A stretch of DNA of 43,104 nucleotides, from assembly GCA_017983515.1 (NCBI GenBank), contig JAGOBF010000012.1:1-43104 (forward strand), in the 5' to 3' direction. The notes under the pieces were generated by a model that saw nothing but the letters and a program-made list of their open reading frames with translations, did not search any database and was not told where the DNA came from. Position numbers and translations under genes: made by a program. Below are positions 1 to 8,468 of this stretch, in pieces (the stretch's first letter is position 1; every line of letters begins with the position of its first letter). This DNA is from Promineifilum sp. Its GTDB lineage: Bacteria > Chloroflexota > Anaerolineae > Promineifilales > Promineifilaceae.

Positions 1-438
1 GCCCCGAACGTCGCGCTCCTTCTTGACGCGGCCAGGCGTCAGGTGGGCCCGAAACGGCTTGGCCTCCGGAGGCCGGCCGAGGGCCAGCAATGGGCCGTCC
101 AGAGCCGTCCTGAGCGAGGCCAGCCGGTTTACTTCGCCGGCCAGGGCGACCCAGATAACGCGCGGCCGTTGGCAAGTGGGGAAGCAGCCGAGGTCGCCCA
201 GAAGCAGGGTGAAGGGCGGGTTGTGCCTGGCCGCCGCATCCATGCCTCTCCGGATGGCCGCCAGTTGGTCGGCAGGCGTGTCGCCCAGAAACCACAACGT
301 CAAATGCATGTGCTCCGGCCGCACCCAGCGCACGGCTCCGCGCGGGATACGGCCGGACAGCGCCTGCACGACGTCGCCAAGACCGTGCTTGACCTCATCA
401 GACAGGGGAACGGCGATGAAGGCGCGGATGGTGTTCAT
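1..438 (-). CDS. thpR: RNA 2',3'-cyclic phosphodiesterase (2'-5' RNA ligase family), 3' end cut by window edge
   Basis: A cytosolic member of the 2H phosphoesterase superfamily, which opens 2',3'-cyclic phosphates on RNA ends. The reading frame is open from an ATG at 438 to base 1, so about 146 residues are visible and the C-terminus is missing. It starts with MNTIRAFIAVPL, the usual first strand of the family. The two signature catalytic motifs are present: HLTLWFLG near residue 46 and FRAHLTPGR near residue 131, each giving one HxT. The 173 bases between this start and the upstream NYN gene hold no other gene that I can support. It may be cotranscribed with the NYN and helicase genes on the same strand. 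The family call is secure; the physiological substrate is not known for most members. Confidence 0.9.
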   Translation of the reverse strand, partial: MNTIRAFIAVPLSDEVKHGLGDVVQALSGRIPRGAVRWVRPEHMHLTLWFLGDTPADQLAAIRRGMDAAARHNPPFTLLLGDLGCFPTCQRPRVIWVALAGEVNRLASLRTALDGPLLALGRPPEAKPFRAHLTPGRVKKERDVRG

Positions 439-611
439 GCCGCCCAATTAGAGCCGTGAGTGCCGGACATCGCAACTGAGGCTCAACGGTGCGCCCGTTC
501 CAGAAATCCCTAACTGGTTCCTACTTGGATGGCGATTCGAAGGGCAAGAACTGGCGCCCCCATTTCCTCCGGATGTGGGGCAGGCATGGCTAGCGGCCGG
601 CCGGGGGCGGC

Positions 612-1226
612 TCACTCCTTGTACCCGAACAGGCGTAACCAATCGTCGATATCATCGGCCGCTTTTTGCTCTTCCGTCTTCGGTTGGGGAGCACTGGGCT
701 TGGGCGGCGGTTTGCGGACCGGCCGTGCGGGGCGCGGCGTCTCCGGCTCCGGCCCAAAGAGCGACAGCCACTCCTGCATCTCATCGGCGTTCATGGTCGG
801 GGCGTCCGGCCGTTGCGGTTTGGTTTTATCGTCTTTCTTAAATTGCCGGTCGGTCATCATCGCCACGGCGAATTCTTCCGAGCGTTGTACCGCTATCCGG
901 CGACGAGCAGCGGCCGCGCGCACAACTCCGTCGCTGCTGACGACTACAAATTCGGGCGGATTGCCGACGGCCTCGATGCGCCGGATCAGGACGGCGTCGG
1001 CGGTGGAATTATTGGGGGCGAAGACGGCTTTCACCCCGCCGCCGGATAAATGCTTGGCTTCTCCGGCGGGCAGACCGCCGTCGAAGATAACCGTCACCTG
1101 ACGCCGGGCGTCGGCCGCTGTCCAGCGGCGCAACAAATGAACCAGTTTGGCCTCGTCGTCGGGATCTGCCAGAGAGAGGCCGGGGGTTTGGGCGATGACG
1201 TTGTGGCCGTCAATCAGATAATTCAT
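612..1226 (-). CDS. NYN-domain (YacP-like) RNase family protein
   Basis: 204 aa. The N-terminal half is a NYN/PIN-like domain: it opens with MNYLIDGHNVI (first Asp of the metal site), continues with VIFDGG near residue 47 and the segment VVVSSDGVVR near residue 117, as in YacP/Rae1-type proteins that cleave RNA. After about residue 140 comes a charged, Pro-rich tail. The tail carries two copies of a short motif, EWLSLFG and DDWLRLFG, the second almost at the C-terminus. The start lies 3 bases after the stop of the PcrA-like helicase, so translation is probably coupled and the two are probably cotranscribed. An RNA-cleaving role is inferred from the fold; the tail motifs look like binding peptides and I cannot assign a partner. 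Confidence 0.82.
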   Translation of the reverse strand: MNYLIDGHNVIAQTPGLSLADPDDEAKLVHLLRRWTAADARRQVTVIFDGGLPAGEAKHLSGGGVKAVFAPNNSTADAVLIRRIEAVGNPPEFVVVSSDGVVRAAAARRRIAVQRSEEFAVAMMTDRQFKKDDKTKPQRPDAPTMNADEMQEWLSLFGPEPETPRPARPVRKPPPKPSAPQPKTEEQKAADDIDDWLRLFGYKE

Positions 1227-1229
1227 GGC

Positions 1230-3542
1230 TCAGCCTATCGCTTCCAGGCCGGCGATGCTGGCCGCCAGCCGCTTGATGCCCGTGCCGGGGAAGGCGACCG
1301 TCACTTCCTCGTCGCCGCCTGTCACCTTGCTCTCGATGACCGTGCCCTCGCCGAATTTGCTGTGACGGACTTTTTGGCCGGTCTTGAACTGCGCCGTGGC
1401 GGGGCGTGTCGGCCGCGGGTCGTCGACATGGTCGTTGGGGGTGGGCAGGCGCTTCGCCCCCGGCACAAGGACGGCCGGCGCGGAAGGGGCGCGCCGCTCC
1501 TTATTGTCGCGCCCTGCGCCGGACGGCCGGGTGCGCGCCGAATCGTTCCAGCTTACCTTGCCCGGATCCCACATGCTGGCTCGGTCGATGCTCTCGCGAC
1601 GGCGGTTGCCGGGGCGGCGGCCGTCGACAAGCTCCTCCGGGATGTCAAGCAGGAAGCGAGACGGCACGGCGACGGAGCTGTCGCCCCACGACGTGCGCCG
1701 AAAGGCGTGGGATAGATAGAGCGCGTCGCGGGCACGGGTGAGGCCGACGTAGAACAAGCGGCGTTCTTCGGCCAGCTCATCCTCACTGTCCATCGACCGG
1801 CTGTGGGGCAGGAGGCCCTCCTCCAGCCCGGTGATAAAGACGATGGGAAATTCGAGACCTTTGGCGGCGTGGAGCGTTAACAGAGTGGCGGCCTGCGCTT
1901 CGGCGTCCAGGTTGTCGGTCTCGGCCACGAGCGAGACTTGTTGCAAAAAGTCGCCCAGATTCATCTGGCTGTCGACGCCGGGCCCGTTTAGAGCGGCCAC
2001 GCCCCTAAGCTCCATGACGTTGGCCCAACGATCCTGGCCTTCCTCCGTGCCGTCGTCGAGATAGACGCGGTAGTTGATGCGCTCCAGAATAGCGTCGAGC
2101 AACTCGCCGACACTGACTCGATCGCGCAAGGACATCCAACCTGAGAGCAAATTGCCGAAGGTCGCCAGCGCGCTGTAGGCGCGGCCGTTGAACGGATGCT
2201 GGGCGTCGGAGTCGGTCACCAGCCACAGCAATGCCTCGGCCGGCTGCAGGCCCAAATTGGCGGCCCAGGCCATGAACTGGGCTTGCGTTTGCTGGCCGAT
2301 GCCGCGTGTCGGCACATTCAGCACCCGATTGAAACTGACCGCGTCCAGCGGATTGTGGACGACCCGCAGGTAGGCGATAATGTCCTTGACCTCGCGCCGC
2401 TGGTAGAACTGGGTAGCTCCTACCAGGCGATAGGGCAACCCGGCCTGGACAAAGGCCTCTTCCAGGGCGCGCGACTGGGCATTGGTGCGATACATCACGG
2501 CAAAGGCATTGCCGTTGTAGCCTTCCAGCATCAGGCTCTCGATGGTATTGACGACCGTCGCCGCCTCGTCGGACTCGTTGTAGGCTTCGCGCAGCACGAT
2601 CTTGGCTCCGCTCGGCCGTTCGGTGAACAACTTTTTGGGGATGTGGTCGCGATTGCGACGGACTACTTCGACGGCCGCGTCGAGAATGATTTGGGTTGAG
2701 CGGTAGTTTTGTTCCAGCACCACGGTGCGGGATTCGGGATAGTCGCGGTAGAAATTCTGGATGTTGCGGTAGTCCGCGCCGCGCCAGCGGTAGATGGACT
2801 GGTCGGAATCGCCTACAGCGAAAAGGCTGTTTCTCTGGCCGGCCAGCTGTTGCAGCAAGCGGTACTGGGTGGCGTTGGTATCCTGAAATTCGTCAACCAG
2901 GATGTGGCGATAGCGTTCCTGATACTTGGCCAAGGTGGCCGGCTGCTCGTCGAAGAGCAGGACGACGTTCATCAGCAGATCGTCGAAATCCATAGCGTTA
3001 TTGACCTGCAGCGTCATCTGGTAGCGTTCGTAGATGCGGCGGGTGACCTCGCCGGCGTAATTCGTCGCCTGATACTCATGGGGCATGATGAGATCATTCT
3101 TGGCGCTACTGATGCCGTTGAGCAGTTTGCCCGGCGGGAATTTCTTGTCGTCGATGTTGAGTTCGGACAGGGCTTGCTTGACGACCTGCAACTGGTCGGC
3201 CGTGTCGAAGATGACGAAATCGCGCTGGTAGTGGGTCAGGTTGTCCGTTTCGCGGCGCAGCAGCCGGGCACAGATGGCGTGGAACGTGCCCATGTTGAGA
3301 CCTTGCGGCCGCCCGCCCAGCAATTGTTCGATGCGGTGTTCCATCTCCCGGGCCGCCTTGTTGGTGAAGGTGACGGCCATGATCTGCCAGGGGGAGATAC
3401 CCATCTCCGTGATGAGGTAAGCGATTCGGTAGGTCAGGACGCGCGTCTTGCCGCTGCCGGGGCCGGCGACGACCAGAACCGCGCCGGGCGGCGTGCTGAC
3501 GGCATCACGTTGGGCCGGGTTCAGGGTAGCTAATAGATCCAT
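1230..3542 (-). CDS. pcrA: ATP-dependent DNA helicase, UvrD/PcrA type
   Basis: 770 aa, a superfamily 1A 3'-5' DNA helicase used in nucleotide excision repair, replication restart and removal of RecA or stalled RNA polymerase. All expected motifs are visible: Walker A AGPGSGKT at about 26-33, VDEFQDT at 216-222, GDSDQSIYRWRG at 244-255, QNYRST, LHAAKGLEF, and FYVGLTRARD near residue 600. The C-terminus carries RHSKFGEGTV, the Tudor-like RNA polymerase-binding module typical of PcrA/UvrD and absent from Rep. Length is normal. The ATG at 3542 lies only 8 bases after a TATAAA box on the same strand, so the mRNA may be leaderless. The NYN gene follows directly. Confidence 0.95.
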   Translation of the reverse strand: MDLLATLNPAQRDAVSTPPGAVLVVAGPGSGKTRVLTYRIAYLITEMGISPWQIMAVTFTNKAAREMEHRIEQLLGGRPQGLNMGTFHAICARLLRRETDNLTHYQRDFVIFDTADQLQVVKQALSELNIDDKKFPPGKLLNGISSAKNDLIMPHEYQATNYAGEVTRRIYERYQMTLQVNNAMDFDDLLMNVVLLFDEQPATLAKYQERYRHILVDEFQDTNATQYRLLQQLAGQRNSLFAVGDSDQSIYRWRGADYRNIQNFYRDYPESRTVVLEQNYRSTQIILDAAVEVVRRNRDHIPKKLFTERPSGAKIVLREAYNESDEAATVVNTIESLMLEGYNGNAFAVMYRTNAQSRALEEAFVQAGLPYRLVGATQFYQRREVKDIIAYLRVVHNPLDAVSFNRVLNVPTRGIGQQTQAQFMAWAANLGLQPAEALLWLVTDSDAQHPFNGRAYSALATFGNLLSGWMSLRDRVSVGELLDAILERINYRVYLDDGTEEGQDRWANVMELRGVAALNGPGVDSQMNLGDFLQQVSLVAETDNLDAEAQAATLLTLHAAKGLEFPIVFITGLEEGLLPHSRSMDSEDELAEERRLFYVGLTRARDALYLSHAFRRTSWGDSSVAVPSRFLLDIPEELVDGRRPGNRRRESIDRASMWDPGKVSWNDSARTRPSGAGRDNKERRAPSAPAVLVPGAKRLPTPNDHVDDPRPTRPATAQFKTGQKVRHSKFGEGTVIESKVTGGDEEVTVAFPGTGIKRLAASIAGLEAIG

Positions 3543-3550
3543 GACCTCAT

Positions 3551-3559
3551 TTTATAACA
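3551..3559 (-). promoter_or_regulatory. Extended -10 promoter of the pcrA-like gene
   Basis: The minus strand reads TGT-TATAAA here (TGnTATAAA, an extended -10), with no convincing -35. Eight bases separate the box from the ATG at 3542, about the usual distance from -10 to transcription start, so the transcript would begin at or next to the start codon. Confidence 0.5.
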
Positions 3560-3650
3560 TCGCGCCGTTTGGGTCAGCTTTAGTTTCAGTTTTTGGGCGG
3601 GTTAGGTCCAGGACGCTGGCCGGGTTTCGCTCCCTTTACGTCGAATCGTT

Positions 3651-3656
3651 TATACT
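3651..3656 (+). promoter_or_regulatory. Candidate -10 (TATACT) for the CNNM/CBS gene
   Basis: TATACT sits 122 bases before the ATG at 3779, in the divergent gap between the helicase and the CNNM/CBS gene. I see no good -35. The call rests on recurrence of the same hexamer before several other genes in the window. Confidence 0.35.
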
Positions 3657-3778
3657 GGGGGGACAAAACCCGATTGATCGCTTAAAATGGCCGCGACGCA
3701 TCGCCTGAAGCCGTGCCGGATAGCTGCCTCGCCGGGCAGTTTGGTTGCCGAAGGTAACAACTGGAAACCAGACGTTTT

Positions 3779-5086
3779 ATGGAATCACGACTATTAGTGG
3801 AAATTAGCATTCTGATCTTCCTGATTATGCTCAATGGCGTGTTCGCCCTGGCCGAGCTGGCTATCGTCTCTTCCCGGCGCGAGCGGCTGCAAATGCTGGT
3901 CGACAACGGCAACAAGGGTGCTGTAATCGCCCTCGAAATGTCGCAAGAGCCGACGCCGTTGCTGTCGACGGTTCAGGTCGGCATCACGCTGATCGGCATT
4001 TTGGCCGGCACGTTCGGCGGCGCTTCGCTCTCGGCCGAGCTGACTCCGTTGCTGGCTTCGATTCCTCTGATCGGCCCCTATGCCAGGGTGATCAGTCTGG
4101 TGCTGGTCGTGGGCGCCATCACCTTTTTCAGTGTCGTGCTGGGCGAATTGGTGCCCAAGCGATTGGCCTTGCGCGACCCGGAGCGCATCGCGGCCTCGGT
4201 GGCGCGGCCGATGAGAACCCTGTCCCGTATTGCCCGGCCGCTCGTGCGCCTGCTCACGCTGGCTACGGCATTTTTCCTGCGCCTGCTGGGTATTCGCAAC
4301 ACGATCAGCGAGTCGACCGTGTCGGAGGAAGAGATCAGGGTGCTGGTGGAGCAGGGGGCCTTGGCCGGGGTTTTCGAAGAGGCGGAACGCGATATGGTAG
4401 AGAGTATCTTCCGCTTCGGTGACCGCCAACTGCGTTCGATGATGACGCCGCGGACGGAGATCGTCTGGCTCGACATCAACGATTCCGAAGCGGCCATGCG
4501 CGAGACGATCAGCCGGAGCCACCATTCCCGATTCCCGGTTTGCGACGGGGCGCTCGACCACGTGATCGGCCTTGCCGAGGCCAAAGACCTGCTGTCCAGC
4601 AGTTGGGCCGATGAGCCGTTCGACCTGCGCCGCGTGTTGCGCGCGCCCCTGTTTTTGCCCGAAACGATGCTGGCGCTGAGGGCACTGGAACGCTTTAAGC
4701 AGACGGGCATCCAGGCCGCGCTGCTGGTCGATGAGTTTGGCGGCATCGAGGGCATGGTGACGCTCATTGACATGATGGAAGCAATTGTTGGCGACATTCC
4801 GACGCTGGAAGAGATCGCCGAGCCGCCCGTCGTGCGGCGCGAGGATGGCTCTTTCCTGGTGGAAGGTTATCTGGACAGCGAGGAACTAAAAGAGCTTCTG
4901 GGGGTAGACGAGTTACCGTACGAAGCCGATTACCAGACGTTGGGCGGGTTCGTGGTGCTGATGCTCGGCCGTTTGCCGCGGGCCGGGGATTGGCTGGAAT
5001 GGAATGACTATCGATTCGAGATCGTCGATATGGACGGCAACCGGGTGGATAAGGTGTTGATCGAGCCGGGAAGTTTGACACGCTAG
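3779..5086 (+). CDS. Hemolysin-family CNNM/CBS/CorC_HlyC membrane protein
   Basis: 435 aa integral membrane protein. Residues 1-180 form the DUF21/CNNM transmembrane domain: about four hydrophobic segments, starting with a helix at residues 8-30 (LVEISILIFLIMLNGVFALA), and the family sequence LVPKRLALRDPE near residue 123. A CBS pair follows (about 205-335; MTPRTEIVWLD opens it), then a CorC_HlyC domain to the end (VEGYLDSEELKELLG onward). Relatives are annotated as hemolysins, but characterised ones act in Mg2+/Co2+ homeostasis, so ion export or sensing is the better guess. The Shine-Dalgarno is weak. The last codons double as the -35 box of the tRNA-Glu promoter. It does not look cotranscribed with any other protein gene. 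Confidence 0.9.
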   Translation: MESRLLVEISILIFLIMLNGVFALAELAIVSSRRERLQMLVDNGNKGAVIALEMSQEPTPLLSTVQVGITLIGILAGTFGGASLSAELTPLLASIPLIGPYARVISLVLVVGAITFFSVVLGELVPKRLALRDPERIAASVARPMRTLSRIARPLVRLLTLATAFFLRLLGIRNTISESTVSEEEIRVLVEQGALAGVFEEAERDMVESIFRFGDRQLRSMMTPRTEIVWLDINDSEAAMRETISRSHHSRFPVCDGALDHVIGLAEAKDLLSSSWADEPFDLRRVLRAPLFLPETMLALRALERFKQTGIQAALLVDEFGGIEGMVTLIDMMEAIVGDIPTLEEIAEPPVVRREDGSFLVEGYLDSEELKELLGVDELPYEADYQTLGGFVVLMLGRLPRAGDWLEWNDYRFEIVDMDGNRVDKVLIEPGSLTR

Positions 5087-5103
5087 GCCGTCTTTGCTAG
5101 AAT
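5075..5103 (+). promoter_or_regulatory. Promoter of tRNA-Glu
   Basis: TTGACA at 5075-5080, a 17-base spacer and TAGAAT at 5098-5103, preceded by TGC (extended -10). The transcript would start near 5110, six bases before the mature tRNA. The -35 box lies inside the last codons of the CNNM/CBS gene. Confidence 0.8.
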
Positions 5104-5115
5104 CTGGCGTCGCTG

Positions 5116-5188
5116 GCCCCATTCGTCTAGCGGCCCAGGACGCGGCCCTCTCAAGGCCGAAACAGGGGTTCGAGTCCCCTATGGGGCA
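5116..5188 (+). tRNA. tRNA-Glu (anticodon CTC)
   Basis: A 73-base cloverleaf. The acceptor stem is GCCCCAT paired with ATGGGGC (5181-5187), with discriminator A at 5188. The anticodon stem CGGCC/GGCCG closes loop CTCTCAA, so the anticodon is CTC, reading GAG. The T arm contains GGTTCGAGTCC. No CCA is encoded. It has its own promoter and is followed within 2 bases by an intrinsic terminator, so it is a monocistronic tRNA unit. Confidence 0.97.
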
Positions 5189-5190
5189 TC

Positions 5191-5221
5191 ATCCGCACGT
5201 AGTTCTACGTGCGGATTTTTG
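5191..5221 (+). terminator. Intrinsic terminator of tRNA-Glu
   Basis: A perfect 12-bp inverted repeat: ATCCGCACGTAG (5191-5202) and CTACGTGCGGAT (5205-5216), followed by a T run at 5216-5220. Only TT lies between the arms, so the inner pairs must open to form the loop. It begins 3 bases after the tRNA. Confidence 0.9.
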
Positions 5222-5325
5222 TTTCCCGGGCCAAGTCGTCCAGTCACTCTTTCGGGCCTGTCCGAAGCGGTTAGGCCGTTGTGTGAGAGTTTCTGCCATT
5301 AGGTGGGGATAGTTCGGCTTTACTT

Positions 5326-5334
5326 TGGTACAAT
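5326..5334 (+). promoter_or_regulatory. Candidate extended -10 promoter for the AarF-like kinase
   Basis: TGG-TACAAT (TGnTACAAT) without a clear -35. It overlaps a possible TTG start at 5325. If used, transcription begins near 5341 and translation must start at the ATG at 5394. Confidence 0.4.
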
Positions 5335-5393
5335 CAAATCTGATCCAGGGACAACCTTGCCGCGACGCGGGGCGGCAGATCACGAACGAAATC

Positions 5394-7058
5394 ATGGACA
5401 GCCAGACAACCATCGACCAGAGCCGCTATCGGCGTATCCTACAATTCTTTTCGGGCATGATCGCCCACGTGATATGGTGGGATCTCGTGGTTCGGCGGGT
5501 GCCGGTGGCTGGACAGCGCGCCCTGGCCACGCGGCCGCAGCGCTACCGGGAGTTCGCGCGCGAATTCCGTGGCCTGGCCATCGAAATGGGTGGAGTCATG
5601 ATCAAGCTGGGGCAATTCCTCAGTTCGCGCGTCGACGTGCTGCCGATTGAGGTGACCGAAGAGTTGCGCGGGCTACAGGACGAAGTGCCCCCGGCCGATA
5701 CGCGGCAGGTGATGGGGCTGCTGCATGAACAACTGGGCGACATCGACCGGCGGTTTGAGTACATCGACCCCGAACCCCTGGCGGCCGCCTCGTTGGGTCA
5801 GGTCTACCGCGCCCGCCTGCGGCCGGCCCGCGGCGCGTCTGGCCCCGGCGAGCGCGTCGTCATCAAGGTCCAGCGCCCGCGCATCGAGGAGATGGTGCGC
5901 ACCGATCTGGCGGCCTTGCGCGTTGTCGCCCGCTGGCTCATGCGCTACAAGCCGATTCGCAAGCGCGCCAACGTGCCGGCCCTGATGGAGGAGTTTGCCC
6001 GCACGTTGTGGGAAGAGCTGAACTATCGATCCGAAGCGGATAATGCCGAAGAGTTTGCCCGCATTCACGCCGATAATCCGCGGATTTACATCCCTAAAGT
6101 CTATCGCGAGCATTCCACCGAGCGGGTCGTGGTTCTCGAGGACGTAGAGTCTCTTAAAATCGCGGACACCGACGCGCTGACCGCGGCCGGCGTCGACCCG
6201 CAGCAAGTGGCCGAGCTGCTGCTGGAGGCTTATTTCACCCAGGTCTTCGTGGCCGAATTCTTCCACGCCGATCCCCACCCGGGCAACCTGTTCGTGCGGC
6301 CGGGGCCGTCTGCCCCGTTCGCCGATCCGGATGGGACGGCTCCGCGGTCGCGAACCTTTCAGCTCATCTTTGTCGATTTCGGGATGGCCGTTCGGGTTCC
6401 CAAGTCGATGGGCGAGAACCTGCGCAAGGTGCTCATCGGCGTGACCCAACGCGATGCCCGTCGCCTCACTGAGGCGTACCGTGATCTGGGCTTCTTTTTG
6501 CCCGGAGCCGATCTGGAGCGCATCACTGAGGCGCAGGAAGTGATCCTCAATCAGATTTGGGGGCGCAATCTTCTAGATCTGGCCCAACCGGATCCGCGCG
6601 AGATCGAAGCCATCGGCAGCGAATTCCGCGACTTGCTCTTCGATTTGCCGTTCCAGATCCCGCAGGATTTTATCTACCTGGGCCGGGCCTTGGGCATGAT
6701 ATCAGGTCTGGTTTCTCAGCTGGATCCGCACATTAATCCCTGGCGGCAGATCGAGCGGTACGGCCAGCAGCTGCTGCGCACCCAGAGCCTGAGCCACCTG
6801 CGCGAGCGGGGGTTGGCCGGGGTTATCGATACGCTGCGTCCCTACCTGGAGACGCCGCTGCGCATCCAGCGCCTGCTGGAGGAAGCGGAAAAGGGGCGAT
6901 TGCGGGTGCAGTTGAAGACGGATCGCGACGTTTTGCGACAGCAGGAACGTCTGGAGAAGCGCGTCGGTCAATTGGGCCTGAGCATCGTCTCGGCCGCCGG
7001 GATTCTCTCGGCCACGCTCATCTATCTGGAGCATCGGCGCGACCAACGCGGCCGGTAA
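5394..7058 (+). CDS. ABC1/AarF (UbiB-like) atypical protein kinase
   Basis: 554 aa from the ATG at 5394. An in-frame TTG at 5325 would add 23 residues, but that stretch is unconserved in style and overlaps a likely -10 box. The ABC1 signature KxGQ is seen in MIKLGQFLSSR, followed by PLAAASLGQVYRARL (the Ala-rich loop of this family), VVIKVQRP with the lysine of the nucleotide site, FHADPHPGNLF for the catalytic loop, and FVDFGMAV for the metal-binding DFG. A short hydrophobic helix near the C-terminus (LGLSIVSAAGILSATLIYL) suggests membrane anchoring. Characterised relatives act as ATPases supporting quinone or lipid synthesis or trafficking. No quinone genes are adjacent, so the pathway is not fixed here. 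Confidence 0.9.
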   Translation: MDSQTTIDQSRYRRILQFFSGMIAHVIWWDLVVRRVPVAGQRALATRPQRYREFAREFRGLAIEMGGVMIKLGQFLSSRVDVLPIEVTEELRGLQDEVPPADTRQVMGLLHEQLGDIDRRFEYIDPEPLAAASLGQVYRARLRPARGASGPGERVVIKVQRPRIEEMVRTDLAALRVVARWLMRYKPIRKRANVPALMEEFARTLWEELNYRSEADNAEEFARIHADNPRIYIPKVYREHSTERVVVLEDVESLKIADTDALTAAGVDPQQVAELLLEAYFTQVFVAEFFHADPHPGNLFVRPGPSAPFADPDGTAPRSRTFQLIFVDFGMAVRVPKSMGENLRKVLIGVTQRDARRLTEAYRDLGFFLPGADLERITEAQEVILNQIWGRNLLDLAQPDPREIEAIGSEFRDLLFDLPFQIPQDFIYLGRALGMISGLVSQLDPHINPWRQIERYGQQLLRTQSLSHLRERGLAGVIDTLRPYLETPLRIQRLLEEAEKGRLRVQLKTDRDVLRQQERLEKRVGQLGLSIVSAAGILSATLIYLEHRRDQRGR

Positions 7059-7082
7059 CGTCGCCGGCGAAGCGATCGACAC

Positions 7083-7448
7083 TCAGGAGCCGGACGGGGT
7101 CTCGTCCGTTTTCCGGTCGGCGGCCGTTTGTTGGGCCAGCAAGGTCTCATATTCATCGCCGGTAATGTAGTGGCCGCCCGTAATCTCGTGACTAACCATC
7201 TCGTAGGCGCTATTGAGATTCACGACCGTGGGCATGCGCTGGAAACAGCGACTATCGATGATGGTCTTGTGCCAGACGTAGCCCGTCCCCTCGTTGATCA
7301 GGTCGAATTGTTTGTCGGCGCGCAGGCGGACGGGCGTGCCACAGCGATCACATTGCACGTAGAAGTAGACGCCCTGGGTATCGGCCGCGGCTTTCGGCGG
7401 CCGGCGATCGCGCTCGCTTTCTCCAAACAGCTTCTTTAGGAAACCCAT
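7083..7448 (-). CDS. Conserved hypothetical small protein with a CxxC motif
   Basis: 121 aa, not recognised as a named family. It starts with MGFLKKLFGESE, a short amphipathic basic leader, followed by a charged linker and a core containing YVQCDRCGTPVRLR (CxxC at about 33-36), YVWHKTIIDSRCFQR, and an ITGGHYITGDEY segment. The CxxC with later Cys and His could bind zinc. The last 20 residues are polar and probably disordered. The start lies 14 bases after the stop of the CHAD gene, with an AGAAGGTG Shine-Dalgarno, so the two are probably one operon. It faces the AarF-like gene tail to tail. Confidence 0.7.
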   Translation of the reverse strand: MGFLKKLFGESERDRRPPKAAADTQGVYFYVQCDRCGTPVRLRADKQFDLINEGTGYVWHKTIIDSRCFQRMPTVVNLNSAYEMVSHEITGGHYITGDEYETLLAQQTAADRKTDETPSGS

Positions 7449-7462
7449 AACACACCTTCTCG

Positions 7463-8356
7463 CTAAAGATTGGCCAGGGCGACGGCCAGATCGCGACGTA
7501 TGGCCGGCCGGTCAAACTCAGCATAAAGCGGCTGGAACCCGGCAATCAGGCGCGCCAGTTCGGCTTGTTGGCAGACACGGTAACAGTCGGCTTCGCGGCG
7601 ATGTTTCTTCATACCCTGTAGCAAATCCACGGCCACCCGGGCATCGTTGAGGTCGCCCAGATGATCCTGTATGCGCCGGCTGAGGTCGAGGATCGCGGCG
7701 GCATCGGGCCGCAAAATATCTTCGAAGAATGCCAACGTATAGCGCAGCTCCTTGAACTGGATGCGCAACTGGTGGAACTGCTCCGGCCGGGCCGCGAGCC
7801 GGATTTCGCCCCAGGCCCGCACCCGGCCGAGACGCTCGAAGACCAGAGCGGGCAAGGCGTGGCCCACCAGCAGGGGCGCGGCGCTGTCACCGGCCGAACC
7901 AACCCCCGTGCCGGGTGCGGCCAGCAGGTCGGCATAACGGCTGATGATCGCGGCGGCCGATTTCCGGGCCAGGAATTGGCGAAGGCGGTCGTCGGCCTTT
8001 TCCTGTCGCCCGGCCCAGTACGCTTCCAGTTTGCTTAGCGGGTGTTCAGCAGCTTCGTTGTAAGCGACCAGCTTCGAGCGGAAGACGGCGATATCGCGGC
8101 AGGGGGCCAGGCGCTGCATGATGCGGCGCAGTCCGGCGCGGGCGCGCCGCAGATCCTTGGCTGCGAAGTAAGGGGCGAATAGTTTAAAGAGGGTGAACGA
8201 CCGGCGGATCGCCTTGCGCGTCTCGTGGACGGCCGTTATCTCGGCCGATTCGCGACAAGGCTCCCAAAACGCCTGAATCGTTTTCAGTTCATCGAGCATC
8301 AGGAGCCGCCCCGCTTCACTGATGGGGAGATCGGGGCTGATCATCGTGCAGGTCAT
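7463..8356 (-). CDS. CHAD-domain protein
   Basis: 297 aa from the ATG at 8356; an in-frame ATG at 8389 would add 11 residues. The protein is helical and rich in His and Arg. It has the CHAD hallmarks: VHETRKAIRRSFTLFKLF (the HxxRKxxRR helix, near residue 44) and later FHQLRIQFKELRYTLAFFED, where His and basic residues line a polyphosphate-binding pore. CHAD domains bind inorganic polyphosphate and often accompany triphosphate tunnel enzymes; no CYTH domain is visible here. The shorter start is favoured because an extended -10 box overlaps the longer one and ends 8 bases before 8356. The downstream small CxxC gene is probably cotranscribed. Confidence 0.85.
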   Translation of the reverse strand: MTCTMISPDLPISEAGRLLMLDELKTIQAFWEPCRESAEITAVHETRKAIRRSFTLFKLFAPYFAAKDLRRARAGLRRIMQRLAPCRDIAVFRSKLVAYNEAAEHPLSKLEAYWAGRQEKADDRLRQFLARKSAAAIISRYADLLAAPGTGVGSAGDSAAPLLVGHALPALVFERLGRVRAWGEIRLAARPEQFHQLRIQFKELRYTLAFFEDILRPDAAAILDLSRRIQDHLGDLNDARVAVDLLQGMKKHRREADCYRVCQQAELARLIAGFQPLYAEFDRPAIRRDLAVALANL

Positions 8357-8364
8357 GACGATTG

Positions 8365-8373
8365 ATTTTATCA
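8365..8373 (-). promoter_or_regulatory. Extended -10 promoter of the CHAD gene
   Basis: On the minus strand TGA-TAAAAT (TGnTAAAAT) ends 8 bases before the ATG at 8356, implying a leaderless mRNA. It lies in the divergent region shared with the small Cys-rich gene at 8469. Confidence 0.45.
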
Positions 8374-8391
8374 CGTTATGGCCGGTCATGT

Positions 8392-8420
8392 TTGCCCGCG
8401 ACGCGGCGCGACCGTATAAT
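8392..8420 (+). promoter_or_regulatory. Promoter of the small Cys-rich gene
   Basis: TTGCCC at 8392-8397, a 17-base spacer and a consensus TATAAT at 8415-8420. The predicted start near 8427 gives a leader of about 40 bases before the GTG at 8469. Confidence 0.65.
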
Positions 8421-8468
8421 CCCGATTATCTCGGTGGCGGCAGCGGCCGTCGCTGACAGGAGTGAATT

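Noticed and set aside
23..459. Two overlapping plus-strand ORFs of 142 and 138 aa
   Set aside because: Both are antisense to the RNA 2',3'-cyclic phosphodiesterase gene, whose two HxT motifs are clear.
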